A stretch of 64,000 nt of DNA, taken from assembly GCA_900111435.1 (NCBI GenBank), contig FOIY01000001.1:868001-932000 (forward strand). Reading direction: 5' to 3'. Positions within the stretch are counted from its first letter, which is position 1; each line of letters starts with the position of its first letter. A program made the translations under genes and the position numbers. A model generated the notes under the pieces. The model did no database searches, was not told the DNA's origin, and was given only the letters and a program-made list of their open reading frames with translations. This document shows positions 62,198-64,000 of the stretch, piece by piece. Source of the DNA: Ruminococcaceae bacterium KH2T8 (GTDB lineage: Bacteria; Bacillota; Clostridia; Saccharofermentanales; Saccharofermentanaceae).

Positions 62198-63223
62198 CTA
62201 TTTTGCTACAAATACTACTTTTCTTAATTTGTCACATACAGCCTTAAGCACAAAAGCAGCTATGAGCGATGCAATCGTCGTCACTACTATCCATACTGTC
62301 TTGTTTGGTATTTTAAGGAGTGGCGTATGATCTACTATTACCAGCATCAGGGGACCATGAATAAGGTATATCTGATACGAAGCCCCTCCGATAAGTTCCA
62401 ATACCCTGATAATAAGATTTCTGTCACTCAAACGTTCTGTCAGATATGCCGTCAATAGCGTCACTGCTAAGGCTAGCGGAGCATAGAGTAATCTGTAGTG
62501 ACTAAAGTGGCCGAAGAAAAAGATAACGGTAAAAGATATAACGCCTGCCAAAACTATCCCCAACATTGTGGTCAATGTTATCTTTCTTTTTTTAGTAAAT
62601 GCCGCTTTGCCCGCTAATGCTCCGATCAGGAAAATGGGGACCCTATCGGATATTATCGTCAGTAATGCCTTGTCGGGCAGCAACAGATCGAACAATATGA
62701 ATGTTATCGCTATATAACCTGCGATCATCGCCAATATCGCGCTATTGCTTCTTACGACTATCCTGTGGATCAGCGGATACATCAGATATAAGATTACGAT
62801 CAGAGGTACATACCAATAACTCAGGTTCAATGAATGCCACAAACTTATACTAGTTATCTGCAATAGAAACTCTTTTAATGCCGCTAATGACAGAATAGGC
62901 GATATTATCAGCAAAGTCAGGATATAGTCAGGGTATATACGTAATAATCGCTTTTTAAAGTATCTCTTCGCTTCAAAACCAACGATCAGCGAGCGATAAA
63001 GCCCGAAGCCCGATACCAACAGAAATATATCAACGCCGTACTCGCAATTGTGCAATAAGATGTCTTTTAGCACATAAAAGCGTGAACGATCAGATATTCC
63101 GAAAAGCTGGTATATATGAAGTGCCATAATAAGGCAAGTCGCGATACCCATAACGGTACCGCGCCTTTTACTTAAATGCTCTAATGAGATTCCTTCTTGA
63201 ACTATCAGTTCTTGCCTCTCCAT
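62198..63223 (-). CDS. Acyltransferase family 3 membrane protein inside the ribosomal superoperon
   Basis: 341 residues, about ten membrane helices. The early [20 protein letters not shown] with a following His, then [16 protein letters not shown], mark an acyltransferase 3 protein. Its start overlaps the end of infA by 19 bases in another frame, with GAGAGG nearby, so it is read from the same mRNA. It is AT-rich in parts (one counted row is 32% G+C). Surface-sugar acylation is likely, but the reason for its place between infA and rpmJ is unknown. Confidence 0.83.
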   Translation of the reverse strand: MERQELIVQEGISLEHLSKRRGTVMGIATCLIMALHIYQLFGISDRSRFYVLKDILLHNCEYGVDIFLLVSGFGLYRSLIVGFEAKRYFKKRLLRIYPDYILTLLIISPILSLAALKEFLLQITSISLWHSLNLSYWYVPLIVILYLMYPLIHRIVVRSNSAILAMIAGYIAITFILFDLLLPDKALLTIISDRVPIFLIGALAGKAAFTKKRKITLTTMLGIVLAGVISFTVIFFFGHFSHYRLLYAPLALAVTLLTAYLTERLSDRNLIIRVLELIGGASYQIYLIHGPLMLVIVDHTPLLKIPNKTVWIVVTTIASLIAAFVLKAVCDKLRKVVFVAK

Positions 63224-63426
63224 GTGATACGACCTCTCGAAAGATCATAAGGTGACAGTTCCATTGTTACCTTGTCTCCGGGAAGGATCTTAATGTAGTT
63301 CTGGCGAAGCTTGCCTGAAATGTGTGCAAGAACTTCGTGTCCGTTCTCGAGCTTAACCTTGAACATTGCGTTAGGCAGAGCATCGGATACGATTCCCTCT
63401 ACTTCGATTACATCCTCTTTAGCCAT
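63205..63426 (-). CDS. infA: Translation initiation factor IF-1
   Basis: 73 residues: [24 protein letters not shown] and [20 protein letters not shown] are canonical S1/OB-fold IF-1. It overlaps the map stop by TGATG and is followed in frame-shifted overlap by the acyltransferase. Confidence 0.98.
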   Translation of the reverse strand: MAKEDVIEVEGIVSDALPNAMFKVKLENGHEVLAHISGKLRQNYIKILPGDKVTMELSPYDLSRGRITWRGKN

Positions 63427-64000
63427 CAGATATCCTCCTCAAATGTTGTCATCTCCGGACCATTCTCCGTTATTATAACCGTATTTTCATAGTGAGCCGC
63501 CGGCGATCCGTCTGCCGAGACTACAGTCCACTCATCCTCGCAGAGAAGCACTTTCTCCGTACCCATATTGATCATCGGTTCGATACAGAAAGCCATTCCC
63601 TTCATGATCCTGTGTCCTCTTCCGGCTCTGCCGAAATTCGGGACATCGGGTTCCTGGTGCATCGTTCTTCCGATACCATGACCGGTAAGTACTCTTACTA
63701 CGCCGTATCCGTATGACTCTGCGCGTTCCTGCACTGCGTGGCTTATGTCACCGATCCTGTTGCCGATCTGTGCCTGCTTCAGTCCCTCAAAGAAACATTC
63801 CTTCGTTCTTGCGACAAGAAGCTTCTTCTCTTCGCTGACATTTCCTACCAGGAATGTCCTTGCTGCGTCGCCGCAAAAACCGTCGAGCTCTGCTACAACA
63901 TCACATGTTACGATGTCGCCGTCCTTGAGTATAACACGTTCAGACGGGATTCCGTGAACGACCTCATCGTTAACGGATGTGCAGATGGCTGCGGGGAACG
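63426..64000 (-). CDS. map: Methionine aminopeptidase type I (N-terminal part missing)
   Basis: An open frame from the window edge to the stop at 63426, about 191 codons; the first 60 or so residues are cut off. Metal ligands are visible: two Asp in [24 protein letters not shown], His in [13 protein letters not shown], Glu in FCIEPMI and the last Glu in YENTVIIT. It removes the start methionine. It precedes infA as in most Firmicutes. Confidence 0.96.
   Translation of the reverse strand, partial: FPAAICTSVNDEVVHGIPSERVILKDGDIVTCDVVAELDGFCGDAARTFLVGNVSEEKKLLVARTKECFFEGLKQAQIGNRIGDISHAVQERAESYGYGVVRVLTGHGIGRTMHQEPDVPNFGRAGRGHRIMKGMAFCIEPMINMGTEKVLLCEDEWTVVSADGSPAAHYENTVIITENGPEMTTFEEDI

Overview
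The window looks like chromosomal DNA of a Gram-positive anaerobe of the class Clostridia. The evidence is the map-infA-rpmJ-rpsM-rpsK-rpsD-rpoA-rplQ-ecfA-ecfT-truA order, a DnaD/DnaI-type helicase-loading pair, an LtaS-like lipoteichoic acid synthase, several YfhO-type membrane proteins, VanW, an Rrf2 cysteine regulator and strong AGGAGG-type ribosome binding sites. Base composition is mid-range (a few rows counted by hand gave about 42-45% G+C), with some visibly AT-richer genes. Species cannot be read from the window. There are no tRNA or rRNA genes, insertion sequences, prophage genes or CRISPR arrays that I can see.

Layout. 1-3937 (minus): two overlapping YfhO-type membrane protein genes, the first cut by the window edge. 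4045-7318 (plus): lipid kinase, membrane-anchored SurA/PrsA-like foldase, histidine phosphatase. 7346-9798 (minus): tiny membrane peptide, HtrA protease, YigZ, Nudix-like protein. 9919-12629 (plus): DUF4015 protein and serS. 12672-19673 (minus): acyltransferase, rpmB, then a vanW-dnaD-dnaI-acpS-SH3/NlpC-like operon. 19856-42710: a large cell-surface glycan region. It holds an initiating polyprenyl sugar-phosphate transferase, one GT2 and four GT4 glycosyltransferases, GDP-D-rhamnose synthesis (phosphohexomutase, ManC, Gmd, Rmd), a Wzm/Wzt-type ABC exporter, two related coiled-coil proteins, then a GtrB/CsbB-like GT2 flanked by two more YfhO genes, and a GDPD. 42835-46011: a cysteine regulon (Rrf2 regulator, cysK, metY). 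46087-54234: LtaS-like enzyme, cyclophilin, pncB, lipoprotein, SPFH/NfeD pair, acyltransferase. 54240-64000 (minus): the end of the ribosomal-protein superoperon.

How the parts work together. The glycan region reads as a near-complete pathway: mannose-1-phosphate to GDP-mannose (ManC) to GDP-4-keto-6-deoxymannose (Gmd) to GDP-D-rhamnose or a close isomer (Rmd), assembly on a lipid carrier by GT4 enzymes, and export by Wzm/Wzt with a cargo-recognition domain. A second system (LtaS, a CsbB-like GT2 and four YfhO-family proteins) fits the known B. subtilis logic of lipoteichoic acid glycosylation outside the membrane.

The best candidate for something undescribed is the cysteine regulon at 42778-44718. 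Three promoters (the Rrf2 gene itself, cysK, metY) each carry a copy of one 24-bp imperfect palindrome, AAACCTAT-N7-RTAGGAATT. The metY transcript also has a 24-codon leader ORF ending in Cys-Leu-Cys-Cys-Ala-Ile-Arg, followed by a 13-bp perfect hairpin, which suggests a cysteine attenuator on top of Rrf2 repression. Other leads are recurrent start codons only 6-9 nt after a -10 box (leaderless mRNAs), an acyltransferase gene inserted between infA and rpmJ, a catalytically dead NlpC/P60 domain, a degenerate Nudix box, and a fused EcfA1-EcfA2 ATPase.
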